NCBI GenBank assembly: GCA_900551665.1
Contig: URWW01000003.1
Coordinates: 4,343-68,342 of the forward strand
From: an uncultured Collinsella sp.
GTDB lineage: Bacteria > Actinomycetota > Coriobacteriia > Coriobacteriales > Coriobacteriaceae
DNA: 64,000 nucleotides
Direction of reading: 5' to 3'
A program made the translations under genes and the position numbers. Positions 27,528 to 33,785 of the stretch are shown piece after piece. How positions within the stretch are numbered: the first letter of the stretch is position 1; every line of letters begins with the position of its first letter. The notes beneath the pieces are model-generated. The model searched no databases. It saw only the letters and a program-made list of their open reading frames with translations, and was not told the DNA's origin.

Positions 27528-27997
27528 TGGAATACGCCGTCTTCAGGCTCGCGATGCGATCCCTAGTCTTCCTCGTCGCGTTTATCCTCTGCGTCTCGCA
27601 TCTCGTGCGCAAAAAGGACTTCATCGACGCCGTCTTCCGGAGCCCCGACGAGGTGAGGAAGAGCTTCAGCGGTAGGAACGACGTCCTGTTCCTAAGGGTC
27701 CTGAACATCGTCCCGATGGTCGTGGCGGTCGCCACGGCGGTCTTTCTCCTCGGCGCCCTCCTCGACGTGCCCCGGATCATGGGCGGGGATTACCTCAGGG
27801 TCGAGGGCGTCGCCGTCGGCCGCGGGCACGGCGGGGCGGACGTCCCGAGCGAGCGCCGGGGCATCTCGGTCCGCGACGGCGAGACCGGAGAGGTCGTCGA
27901 CCTCACGGTGTTCTCCGGCTACGTCGACGAGGGCGAGAGGCTCGCTGTGGAGTATCTGCCGCACACGGGCTACGGCGCGATCGTCGAGCGAGGCTGA
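27527..27997 (+). CDS. Hypothetical membrane protein
   Basis: 156 residues from the ATG whose first base is the last base of the preceding stop (TGATG); a GTG three bases earlier is possible. Membrane segments at about 8-26 and 62-82 separated by a basic cytoplasmic loop (RKKDFIDAVFRSPDEVRKSF), then a soluble C-terminal domain of about 70 residues with beta-like strands (YLRVEGVAVGRGHGG, GISVRDGETGEVVDLTVFSG). GGAGG lies 12 nt upstream. Family not recognised. Coupled to the preceding gene. Confidence 0.7.
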   Translation: MEYAVFRLAMRSLVFLVAFILCVSHLVRKKDFIDAVFRSPDEVRKSFSGRNDVLFLRVLNIVPMVVAVATAVFLLGALLDVPRIMGGDYLRVEGVAVGRGHGGADVPSERRGISVRDGETGEVVDLTVFSGYVDEGERLAVEYLPHTGYGAIVERG

Positions 27998-28019
27998 CGG
28001 AGTCGTAAAACGGAGGTCG

Positions 28020-28340
28020 ATGATGGGGAAGATGACCTGCGCCTGCTGCGGGCGGAGGGTGCCCGTCAGGCTCGGCGTCATGCCGAGGCGGTGCTCATGT
28101 GGGGCGGAGTTCGAATGGGTGCCGTTCGGCGGGGCGGGGAGGGTCGCCGCCTTCCTGGCGGCGCTCGCGCTGCTCATGGCGCCGCTTCTCCTCCTCGTAT
28201 GGGTTGCGAGATCGCTTCTGCAGGATTCAATCGTCCTGTACGTTGTCGCGCTGGCCGCTGCCCTCTACTGGTTGCGCGTGTGCGAGACGCTGCTCGTGCG
28301 CCTCGGCCTGCTGCGCCTGAGGGGAGTCGATGTGGCGTAA
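28020..28340 (+). CDS. Hypothetical small membrane protein with Cys-rich N-terminus
   Basis: 106 residues. The N-terminus has four cysteines in two pairs, CACC (with CCGRR following) and RRCSCGAEF, which looks like a zinc ribbon. Two membrane helices follow (RVAAFLAALALLMAPLLLLV and SIVLYVVALAAALYWL). A zinc-ribbon plus two-helix layout is common in small uncharacterised membrane proteins. Start follows CGGAGG; two adjacent ATGs are possible. Third gene of the 26622-28340 set. Confidence 0.7.
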   Translation: MMGKMTCACCGRRVPVRLGVMPRRCSCGAEFEWVPFGGAGRVAAFLAALALLMAPLLLLVWVARSLLQDSIVLYVVALAAALYWLRVCETLLVRLGLLRLRGVDVA

Positions 28341-28374
28341 TCGCTGCGGCGTGCCGAATTGAAAGGACCTACCT

Positions 28375-29151
28375 GTGACGGACATAACTACAGAAACCTA
28401 TGCCGATGTGAACGCCCGCGCCATCGATGGATGGAATGCACAGGGCTGGGAGTGGGGCACGCCGTTGAGCCATGAAGAGTTTCTTAAGGCGGAGCGCGGC
28501 GAGTGGCGCATGCTGCTAACCCCCACCAAACCCGTTCCGCGCGAATGGTATCCGAGCGACCTGTCCGGCCTGCGCGTACTCGGCCTCGCCGGCGGCGGAG
28601 GCCAGCAGATGCCCGTCTTCGCCGCCCTCGGCGCGCGGTGCACCGTGTTCGATTACACGCCCAGCCAGCTGGAGTCCGAGCGGATGGTCGCAGAGCGCGA
28701 GGGGTATGAAATCGAGATCGTTCGAGGCGACATGTCAAAGCCGCTTCCCTTTGCTGACGGGGAGTTCGATCTCGTCTTCCATCCCGTCTCGAACTGCTAC
28801 ATCGAAGAGGTTAAGCCGCTCTGGCGCGAGTGCCATCGCATCTTGAAGCCTGGTGGTCGCCTGTTGGCGGGCATGGACAACGGCTTCGGGTACGTGTTCG
28901 ACTACCCCGAAGAGGAGCGGGCGGTGTACAGCCTGCCGTTCAACCCGTTGAGGAATCCCGACCACATGGCGGCGCTCGACCCCGTGGAGGACGGCATCCA
29001 GTTCTCGCATACGCTGGAGGAGCAGATTCGAGGCCAGCTGCAAGCCGGTTTCCAGCTGGTCGACTGCTACGAGGACACTTACGGCGAGGGCCGTCTGCAC
29101 GACCTGAACATCCCGACCTTCTGGGCGACGTACGCCGTGAAGGGCGCCTGA
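28375..29151 (+). CDS. Class I SAM-dependent methyltransferase
   Basis: 258 residues, GTG start with AAAGGA 7 nt upstream. Rossmann motif I is RVLGLAGGGGQQMPVFAALG with the acidic end of strand beta2 in TVFDYTPSQLE; motif II/III region is VRGDMSKPLPFADGEFDLVF; post motif ILKPGGRLLAGMD. This is the Methyltransf_11 fold used for small molecules; the GGGGQQ variant of motif I is typical of a group of Firmicutes/Actinobacteria methyltransferases of unknown substrate. The C-terminal third (YGEGRLHDLNIPTFWATYAV) is characteristic of that group. Downstream of the membrane-protein genes, 34 nt gap. Confidence 0.88.
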   Translation: MTDITTETYADVNARAIDGWNAQGWEWGTPLSHEEFLKAERGEWRMLLTPTKPVPREWYPSDLSGLRVLGLAGGGGQQMPVFAALGARCTVFDYTPSQLESERMVAEREGYEIEIVRGDMSKPLPFADGEFDLVFHPVSNCYIEEVKPLWRECHRILKPGGRLLAGMDNGFGYVFDYPEEERAVYSLPFNPLRNPDHMAALDPVEDGIQFSHTLEEQIRGQLQAGFQLVDCYEDTYGEGRLHDLNIPTFWATYAVKGA

Positions 29152-29183
29152 CGCCTCCGCCGCCCATCTCTCCGTCCGACTGG

Positions 29184-29285
29184 ATGGGGGAGAAAGATGA
29201 CTACTTGGGTATCGAGGTGCTGTTCATCTATGACTCCGACCAGGGGGAATTCTGCTTTGACGGCCTGAACACGGATGCGATTTAG
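29184..29285 (+). CDS. Possible 33-codon ORF or gene remnant
   Basis: ATG at 29184 opens a frame translating to MGEKDDYLGIEVLFIYDS then QGEFCFDGLNTDAI. The composition looks protein-like, but no ribosome site is evident and it sits 32 nt after the methyltransferase stop. It may be the tail of a decayed gene. Low confidence. Confidence 0.25.
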   Translation: MGEKDDYLGIEVLFIYDSDQGEFCFDGLNTDAI

Positions 29286-29342
29286 CGGGCGTGTGCTGGT
29301 TTGCACGGGGCGACGGCCGCGTGGTGCATTTCCGCAGCGTCA

Positions 29343-29777
29343 TCAATAGCCCCAGTCGACGACCTTCCATGGGGCGTCTTGCGAAGGCCTGGTGAGAACC
29401 CATTGCCAGTCTTCGTATCTGTCGTTCGGCGAGAAGCCCTCGCCGGCTGCCCGCCGGTCGGTCGTGAATTCGGACAGCACGACGATAAGGTCCCCTTTGC
29501 CTTTTTGCCCGTGCTCGAGCATTTCGTCCAGATGGCGGGTTTCGACCTCGCTGTCATAGCGGACTTCTTCGAGCGTGCATCCCTCGAATTCCGAGGCGAA
29601 CTCCGTTTCGATGGCATTGAACGCGGCGAGGATGTCGGCTTCGGTATAGCGGTCCGTGGATTGCGCGACGCGCTCGACCGATTTCACGTCTCCACCGGAG
29701 GGACCGACGAGCGCCATCAGGATGCCAAGGGCGGCGAGAGCGCCCGCTATCGCGACAAGAGCCGTTTTCCTGTTCAT
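29343..29777 (-). CDS. Small secreted or membrane-anchored protein of unknown function
   Basis: 144 residues. N-terminal hydrophobic segment (residues 5-25, ALVAIAGALAALGILMALVG) without a lipobox Cys, so an uncleaved anchor or Sec signal. The mature region is acidic (YTEADILAAFNAIETEFASE) and ends with the polar segment WQWVLTRPSQDAPWKVVDWGY, which resembles the C-terminus of DUF4829/SnoaL-like secreted proteins. The ATG at 29777 is preceded by AAGGGGGCGC; the long upstream frame is a by-product of GC-rich sequence. Monocistronic. Confidence 0.7.
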   Translation of the reverse strand: MNRKTALVAIAGALAALGILMALVGPSGGDVKSVERVAQSTDRYTEADILAAFNAIETEFASEFEGCTLEEVRYDSEVETRHLDEMLEHGQKGKGDLIVVLSEFTTDRRAAGEGFSPNDRYEDWQWVLTRPSQDAPWKVVDWGY

Positions 29778-29981
29778 TGCGCCCCCTTGGGATTGCCGTG
29801 TCGAGTGTCCGGATGCAGGTTCCTCAACGGTAGGTGACATCGATGCGTATTGCAACGAGGCGAGACCCGCTTCTTTTTGAATTCCGCAAGCTGTAGCGAG
29901 CGGTTTGAGGCGTGCTTTCTTTGCAGGGCGGGGCTGCGCCGAGTTGTTTTGTCGCAACGCTGGGGTCCGATCATTAGAAAA

Positions 29982-30010
29982 CGGCGCCGAGCTCGCGTAG
30001 CTCGGCGCCG
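29982..30010 (-). terminator. Intrinsic terminator (minus strand)
   Basis: 12-bp stem CGGCGCCGAGCT / AGCTCGGCGCCG with loop CGCGT; on the minus strand it is followed by TTTTCT. It would end transcripts coming from the XRE gene or the small ORF at 30180. Confidence 0.75.
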
Positions 30011-30053
30011 CCCAGAAACCCGCGGGTGGCGTGCAGGGGCGCCGGAAAGCGGG

Positions 30054-30150
30054 TATACTGGTTGCGACTAGGGAGGCGTATGCCCTCCTGGAGTTTGTGT
30101 AGTGGGGTGAAACCCGCACGAACAGCCGCTCCGGCCAGGGCGGCTGTTCC
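30054..30150 (+). ncRNA. Putative small structured transcript
   Basis: TATACT (30054-30059) is a good -10 box, though no -35 is evident. Then come: GGAGG (30072-30076) that can pair with CCTCC (30084-30088); a second hairpin GTGGGG / CCCGCAC (30102-30119); and a 10-bp terminator stem GAACAGCCGC / GCGGCTGTTC (30120-30149) followed by CCTTAT. An ATG at 30080 lies behind the ribosome site, inside the first hairpin. The layout recalls type I toxin RNAs, but the coding potential is not convincing. Confidence 0.4.
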
Positions 30151-30179
30151 CTTATGTGGCGAGTCTCACCCCTCGGCCG

Positions 30180-30557
30180 TTAGAAAACGGCAAGAACAAG
30201 TAGCGTGATCGATAGAACGAGCACGGCAGCGTGGCGCTGGTATGGCTTTTCGCCGCGTCCGCCATGGGCGCGTCCGAGGGCGTCTCCGGCTTGTTCTGGC
30301 TTCCCTGGGTCGTCGGCAGCCTTGGCAGCGGAATCGCCTTGATCGTGATTGACGATGATGACCCCTAACTTCAATGTGAGGGCAAGCGCTAATCGAGGCC
30401 CGGCATTGACGCCCGGAAGATTGCCTATGACTTTCTTCGGTTTGGGCCCCTTGAATCGGCGAATAACATAGACAATCGCAAGGGGCCCATAGACATTTCG
30501 GGGGAGTCGCGGGCAATCACAAGGGGCCATAGGTGATTTCGGGAAAGCCATAGACAA
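30180..30557 (-). CDS. Doubtful ORF, possibly a decayed small membrane protein
   Basis: 125 codons. The C-terminal half reads as a charged segment (DQGDSAAKAADDPGKPEQAG) and a final hydrophobic stretch (AAVLVLSITLLVLAVF), plausible for a tail-anchored protein. The N-terminal half is encoded by the direct repeats at 30467-30564 and has no ribosome site. The neighbouring minus-strand terminator at 29982 fits a transcript ending here. It may be a remnant. Confidence 0.3.
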   Translation of the reverse strand: MSMAFPKSPMAPCDCPRLPRNVYGPLAIVYVIRRFKGPKPKKVIGNLPGVNAGPRLALALTLKLGVIIVNHDQGDSAAKAADDPGKPEQAGDALGRAHGGRGEKPYQRHAAVLVLSITLLVLAVF

Positions 30558-30564
30558 TCGACAG
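30467..30564. repeat. Degenerate direct repeats of about 40 bp
   Basis: A unit containing CAATCGCAAGGGGCCCATAG then ATTTCGGG (from 30474) recurs as CAATCACAAGGGGCCATAG then ATTTCGGG (from 30513), followed by a partial third copy CCATAGACAATCG (30548). Lies between the XRE gene and the doubtful ORF. Confidence 0.7.
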
Positions 30565-30588
30565 TTGCCTGGTCAGCCAGCAGGCTTG

Positions 30589-31209
30589 TTAATTCAGCAA
30601 CCCCCATGTGGCAAAGCCGATCACGCCGCCGATGATCGCTGCGGCGAGGAAGGCCAGCAGGTCATACGCCAGCCGGTGCTTCGTCGGCCAGCCGCGACGG
30701 GGGAGTGCGCGCGGATCGCGCTCGATATCCGTCTCGCCGTTCATGAAGGCAAGGATTTCGCGGTAGGTCACCAGGTCGTTCTCGCGCTTGATACGCTCCA
30801 GGACCATCGCGACGAGAAGCGCACCAACCGCCGGGGCAAACACCATCCCCGCTGCAGGGCCTGTGCCCCAAGCCCTTTCCAGCCAAGTAAAGGCGGGCGA
30901 CAGCAGCAGGGTAAATGCCAAGACAAGTAGTGCGACCATGAGCAGTGCGAGCCGTATCATGCGCTTTCCCGCGAGCTTGCGGTCCCTCTCAACGGCCTCT
31001 TCCATAACGGTCACGTCTCCCTTCACGAGCGTGTCTATGGAGGTGTCGAACAGGACACTCAGCATGAGCAGGCTTTGTACGTCTGGATACGTCTTGTCTC
31101 GTTCCCAGTTGGAGATCGTCTGACGCGATACGTAAAGCTTTTCGGCGAGTTGCTCTTGCGAAAGGCCCATCGCCTCGCGCCGAGTCTTGATCTGGTTGCT
31201 GATGTCCAT
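30589..31209 (-). CDS. XRE-family regulator with a membrane domain
   Basis: 206 residues. N-terminal Cro/C1-type HTH (IKTRREAMGLSQEQLAEKLY, VSRQTISNWERDKTYPDVQS) in residues 1-65, then membrane helices at about 85-105, 115-135 and 175-200. HTH plus membrane helices is common in small Firmicutes/Actinobacteria regulators that sense the envelope or antimicrobial stress. The ATG at 31209 follows GGGAGG; a GTG two codons earlier is possible. A direct repeat at 31264-31322 is a candidate operator. Target genes unknown. Confidence 0.87.
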   Translation of the reverse strand: MDISNQIKTRREAMGLSQEQLAEKLYVSRQTISNWERDKTYPDVQSLLMLSVLFDTSIDTLVKGDVTVMEEAVERDRKLAGKRMIRLALLMVALLVLAFTLLLSPAFTWLERAWGTGPAAGMVFAPAVGALLVAMVLERIKRENDLVTYREILAFMNGETDIERDPRALPRRGWPTKHRLAYDLLAFLAAAIIGGVIGFATWGLLN

Positions 31210-31263
31210 CGTCACCTCCCGGTCGTGAAGGAGCGTCCCGCGAATGCGCCGCGGGCGCTATCG

Positions 31264-31322
31264 AATCTGTTGTACATCTTACGCGGCAAGGACCGCCGGC
31301 CTCTGCAAAATCTGTTGTACAT
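31264..31322. promoter_or_regulatory. Direct repeat upstream of the XRE gene
   Basis: AATCTGTTGTACAT occurs exactly twice (31264-31277 and 31309-31322), 45 bp apart, in the 110 bp upstream of the XRE start. Each holds TTGTACA, a half-palindrome seen in XRE operators. Role as the regulator's own operator is inference. Confidence 0.5.
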
Positions 31323-31415
31323 GCTTGTGAGCTGGGAGATTCATGGGTTATGGCGCGATTGGAGCGTTGGGCGACCGGCGAGCATCCGTTTTCAACTTCG
31401 GAGCACTTTGAAAAG

Positions 31416-31471
31416 TTCGGTGCACCTGTGAACCATATACCGCATGGAAAACGGTTCACGGGTGCACCGAA
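31416..31471. repeat. 19-bp inverted repeat followed by GCACCGAA reiterations
   Basis: TTCGGTGCACCTGTGAACC (31416-31434) faces its complement at 31453-31471 with one mismatch and an 18-nt loop. GCACCGAA recurs at 31464, 31484 and 31505, spaced about 20 bp. No gene overlaps. It may be a mobile-element remnant or a binding array; no function is assigned. Confidence 0.7.
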
Positions 31472-31548
31472 GGTCCGGCAGCTGCACCGAAGATCCGATA
31501 CGCGCACCGAAAGCGCCGGACCCGTACGGCCCTTTATGGGCATCTGGT

Positions 31549-31908
31549 TCAACGTGGTGGGCGACACCGCTTGGTCGTGCTGACGCGCAGCCCCATGGTG
31601 ACGTATCCAATGGCGGTATAGAAGATGCCGTAGAACGCGACGTCCTGGCTGCCCTCGACCGCGAGGGGAAATAGGAGGGCGAAGGCGGCCTCGAGCGCCG
31701 CAGGCAGCCAGAAGAGCGTTCGCGCGGAGCCCGCGGCGAGCAGGCCGAGGGCGACCGCGGTGATCGGGAGAAGGGCGTAGGGGAGCGCCATTATGGCGAA
31801 CATCCCCGCATCGGGTGGGACGGCGCCGACCAGGAGGGCGGGAACCGCCCAGCATGCGGCGGCGATGGCGGCTGCGGCGATGAGCGATGCGCGCGCGGTT
31901 GCGTTCAT
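31549..31908 (-). CDS. Hypothetical four-helix membrane protein
   Basis: 119 residues, nearly all hydrophobic: helices at about 5-27, 38-58, 65-85 and 88-106 (for example SLIAAAAIAAACWAVPALLV, ALLPITAVALGLLAAGSA), with a basic tail STTKRCRPPR. The ATG follows GAGGAGG. Family not recognised; size and layout resemble small integral membrane proteins of unknown role. Stands alone. Confidence 0.7.
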   Translation of the reverse strand: MNATARASLIAAAAIAAACWAVPALLVGAVPPDAGMFAIMALPYALLPITAVALGLLAAGSARTLFWLPAALEAAFALLFPLAVEGSQDVAFYGIFYTAIGYVTMGLRVSTTKRCRPPR

Positions 31909-32081
31909 GGGGCCTCCTCAACGAGAATCGCCCCCATTCTGCCATGAGGGGCGGGAATGGGGGCGATCATGTCGGCAAGTGGGCCTGAAAATGCCAGGTC
32001 AGCGGCCGATCATAATGGCTTTGGCAGTTGGGATACACGCTCGGAGCGGAGACTCGGGTGTTCGGCATTCTCCGAATGGGG

Positions 32082-32261
32082 TTATTTCTCGTCCCCCTTG
32101 GAGCGTTCCTCCTTCTTTGGCAGCCGTCCCGCGCGCTTGAGGGCGTCGCGCAAGATCCACTCCACCTGGCCGTTGGCGCTGCGCATCTCATCGTCCGCCC
32201 AGCGTTGGACGGCCTCCCATATGGCGGGGTCTATGCGAAGGGGGTATTGCTTGCGTGCCAT
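32082..32261 (-). CDS. Small Arc-type ribbon-helix-helix protein
   Basis: 59 residues, easily overlooked because of its length: MARKQYPLRIDPAIWEAVQR, WADDEMRSANGQVEWILRDA, then LKRAGRLPKKEERSKGDEK. The KQYPLRIDPAIWEAVQRWA pattern and the N-G-Q-V-E-W-I-L-R segment match the Arc/HicB-like RHH proteins that accompany SPFH genes in many actinobacteria. DNA binding is expected for the fold; the target is unknown. Lies 100 nt downstream of the SPFH gene, same strand, with palindrome copy 5 between. Ribosome site is weak. Confidence 0.78.
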   Translation of the reverse strand: MARKQYPLRIDPAIWEAVQRWADDEMRSANGQVEWILRDALKRAGRLPKKEERSKGDEK

Positions 32262-32319
32262 GACGTGCTTTCTTATCGAGTTGAGATGCGTGTAGCTGGA
32301 ACGCTTCCAAGCGTATCAA

Positions 32320-32354
32320 AACCTCAGTTTAGGGACTGTCCCTAAACTGAGGTT
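32320..32354. repeat. Intergenic palindrome, copy 5 of 5
   Basis: Perfect 17-bp arms starting AACCTCAGTTTAGGGAC around a central T. Located 6 bp after the SPFH stop and 58 bp before the Arc-type gene start (both minus strand). Confidence 0.93.
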
Positions 32355-32360
32355 GGGTGG

Positions 32361-33392
32361 TTAGTACAGAGAACCTGCGTTCAGGACCGGGTGCGCCTCG
32401 GACTCACCGCAGAGCACCACCATGAGATTGCTGGCCATCTGTGCCTTGCGCTCGTCGTCCAGCTCGATGGTGCCGCCCGCGGCCATCTCCTTGACGGCCA
32501 TGTCGACCATGGAGACGGCGCCCTCGACGATCTTCTTGCGCGCGGCGATGACGGCCTCCGCCTGCTGGCGGCGCAGCATCGCCTGGGCGATCTCGGGGGA
32601 GTAGGCGAGGTGCGTGAGACGGGCGTCGTCGACCTCGACACCGGCGGGCGCCAGGCGCATCGCCAGCTCGCGACGCAGGGTCTCGGAGACCTCCTCGACG
32701 TTGGCGCGCAGCGTGATGGCGCCTGAGGCGTCGGACTCGTCCTCCAGGTGGTCGTAGGCGTACACGCTGGCCACGTGACGCAGCGCCGTCTCGGCCTGCA
32801 TGGCCACGTAGCTCTGGTAGTCGTCGACGTCGAACAGGGCCTTGGCGGTGTCGGCCACGTGCCACACCACGACGGTGGCGATCTCGATGGGGTTGCCCAT
32901 CTTGTCGTTGACCTTCAGGCGCTCGCCGTTCAGGGTACGCACACGGGTGGAGATGGTGGTGGACAGACCCTTGGCGGCGTTGCCCGCCGCCTTGACGCTC
33001 TCGCTCAGGGAAAGACTTGCCTTTGCGGCGGCTGCGGCCATGGCGTCCTCGGAGGCGCCGCTCACGCCCATGCTCCTGCTAAAGAACGGGTTTGCCCAGA
33101 AAAAGCCCTCGTCGCGCACGGTGCCCACGTACTTGCCAAAGAGGATGCACACGCGAGCTTGGCCGGGCTGAAGCGAGAAGAAGCCGTTCAGCGGCAAAAA
33201 CCAAAAACAAAAGGCGACGATGCTGAACCCTAGGCCCCAGCCGTAGACGGCAGGCGCGTCGACGCCGTCCGGCGTTCCGGCGATGCCGGCGAGGCTCCAG
33301 ATGAAGAGGCCGACGATGGCGAGCAGCGCCGCGATGACGGTGGCGAGCATGCCATAGCCCGACGTGGCCTTGAGTTGCTTTTCCACGCTCAT
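32361..33392 (-). CDS. SPFH/Band 7 (stomatin-like) membrane protein
   Basis: 343 residues. Two N-terminal membrane helices (about 16-40 and 52-75), then the SPFH domain with [84 protein letters not shown] and a helical tail ([20 protein letters not shown]). SPFH proteins oligomerise into membrane microdomain scaffolds and are often linked to proteases or stress tolerance. The ATG at 33392 follows GAAAGGA. An Ala/Ser-rich insert ([20 protein letters not shown]) lies between membrane part and core. Confidence 0.9.
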   Translation of the reverse strand: MSVEKQLKATSGYGMLATVIAALLAIVGLFIWSLAGIAGTPDGVDAPAVYGWGLGFSIVAFCFWFLPLNGFFSLQPGQARVCILFGKYVGTVRDEGFFWANPFFSRSMGVSGASEDAMAAAAAKASLSLSESVKAAGNAAKGLSTTISTRVRTLNGERLKVNDKMGNPIEIATVVVWHVADTAKALFDVDDYQSYVAMQAETALRHVASVYAYDHLEDESDASGAITLRANVEEVSETLRRELAMRLAPAGVEVDDARLTHLAYSPEIAQAMLRRQQAEAVIAARKKIVEGAVSMVDMAVKEMAAGGTIELDDERKAQMASNLMVVLCGESEAHPVLNAGSLY

Positions 33393-33608
33393 GTGAGTTC
33401 CTTTCACGACTGCGCCGGCGTTTGCGTGACGGCCCCGGCGCCGCCTCCAGATTGCGATGGGGAGGAGGCGAATCCCCGGGCAGTCCGTGCGACTGCTGAT
33501 TGCATTGTGATATCACATTGAGACCATGTCAAGAATAATCGGATGCCGTCTCGCATGGCATAAGTGGTTCGGGGCGCCCGGCATCTACGCTCCGTAGAGG
33601 TCGCCCTG

Positions 33609-33637
33609 TTGCATCTCGGCTCGCAAGTCCCTATAAT
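33609..33637 (+). promoter_or_regulatory. Strong sigma-70-type promoter of the MFS leader
   Basis: TTGCAT (33609-33614), 17-bp spacer, consensus TATAAT (33632-33637). Transcription would start near 33644, giving a leader of about 140 nt before the exporter ATG at 33786. Confidence 0.8.
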
Positions 33638-33692
33638 AGCCCCCACTCACGACTGAAGGTTTACCTCGAGATTTGGAAAGGGGAGCTGCACC

Positions 33693-33722
33693 ATGCTTGC
33701 TTCCATGAGGATTTGGCTCTAG
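33693..33722 (+). CDS. Nine-codon leader peptide MLASMRIWL
   Basis: ATG at 33693 follows the strong ribosome site AAGGGGAG and reads MLASMRIWL then TAG. It lies in the mRNA leader of a Mef-family efflux gene, upstream of a hairpin. From memory, the leader of mefA-type genes reads MTASMRLR and that of ermD begins MTHSMRLR; both stall the ribosome in the presence of macrolides. The match here is the SMR core with a small residue before it. The R-x-R/K ('+X+') stalling motif is not present; here it is R-I-W. Role as an attenuation sensor is inference. Confidence 0.65.
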   Translation: MLASMRIWL

Positions 33723-33725
33723 CCA

Positions 33726-33753
33726 CGGTCGCGTGAGCGACCGGTACTTCGCT
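33726..33753 (+). promoter_or_regulatory. Two mutually exclusive hairpins behind the leader ORF
   Basis: CGGTCGC-GTGA-GCGACCG (33726-33743) is a perfect 7-bp stem starting 4 nt after the leader stop. AGCGA (33736-33740) can instead pair with TCGCT (33749-33753). The two cannot form together. No U tract follows, so control would be at translation or by ribosome position rather than simple termination. Confidence 0.6.
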
Positions 33754-33785
33754 GCATATCACCGATCGCATCAAAGGATTATTCC

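Larger units (their letters stand above)
29778..30179. other. Intergenic region holding a terminator and a small transcript-like element
   Basis: About 400 bp without a convincing gene. It contains a minus-strand terminator (29982-30010) and a promoter-hairpin-terminator element on the plus strand (30054-30150). The first 200 bp show nothing I can support. Confidence 0.6.
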
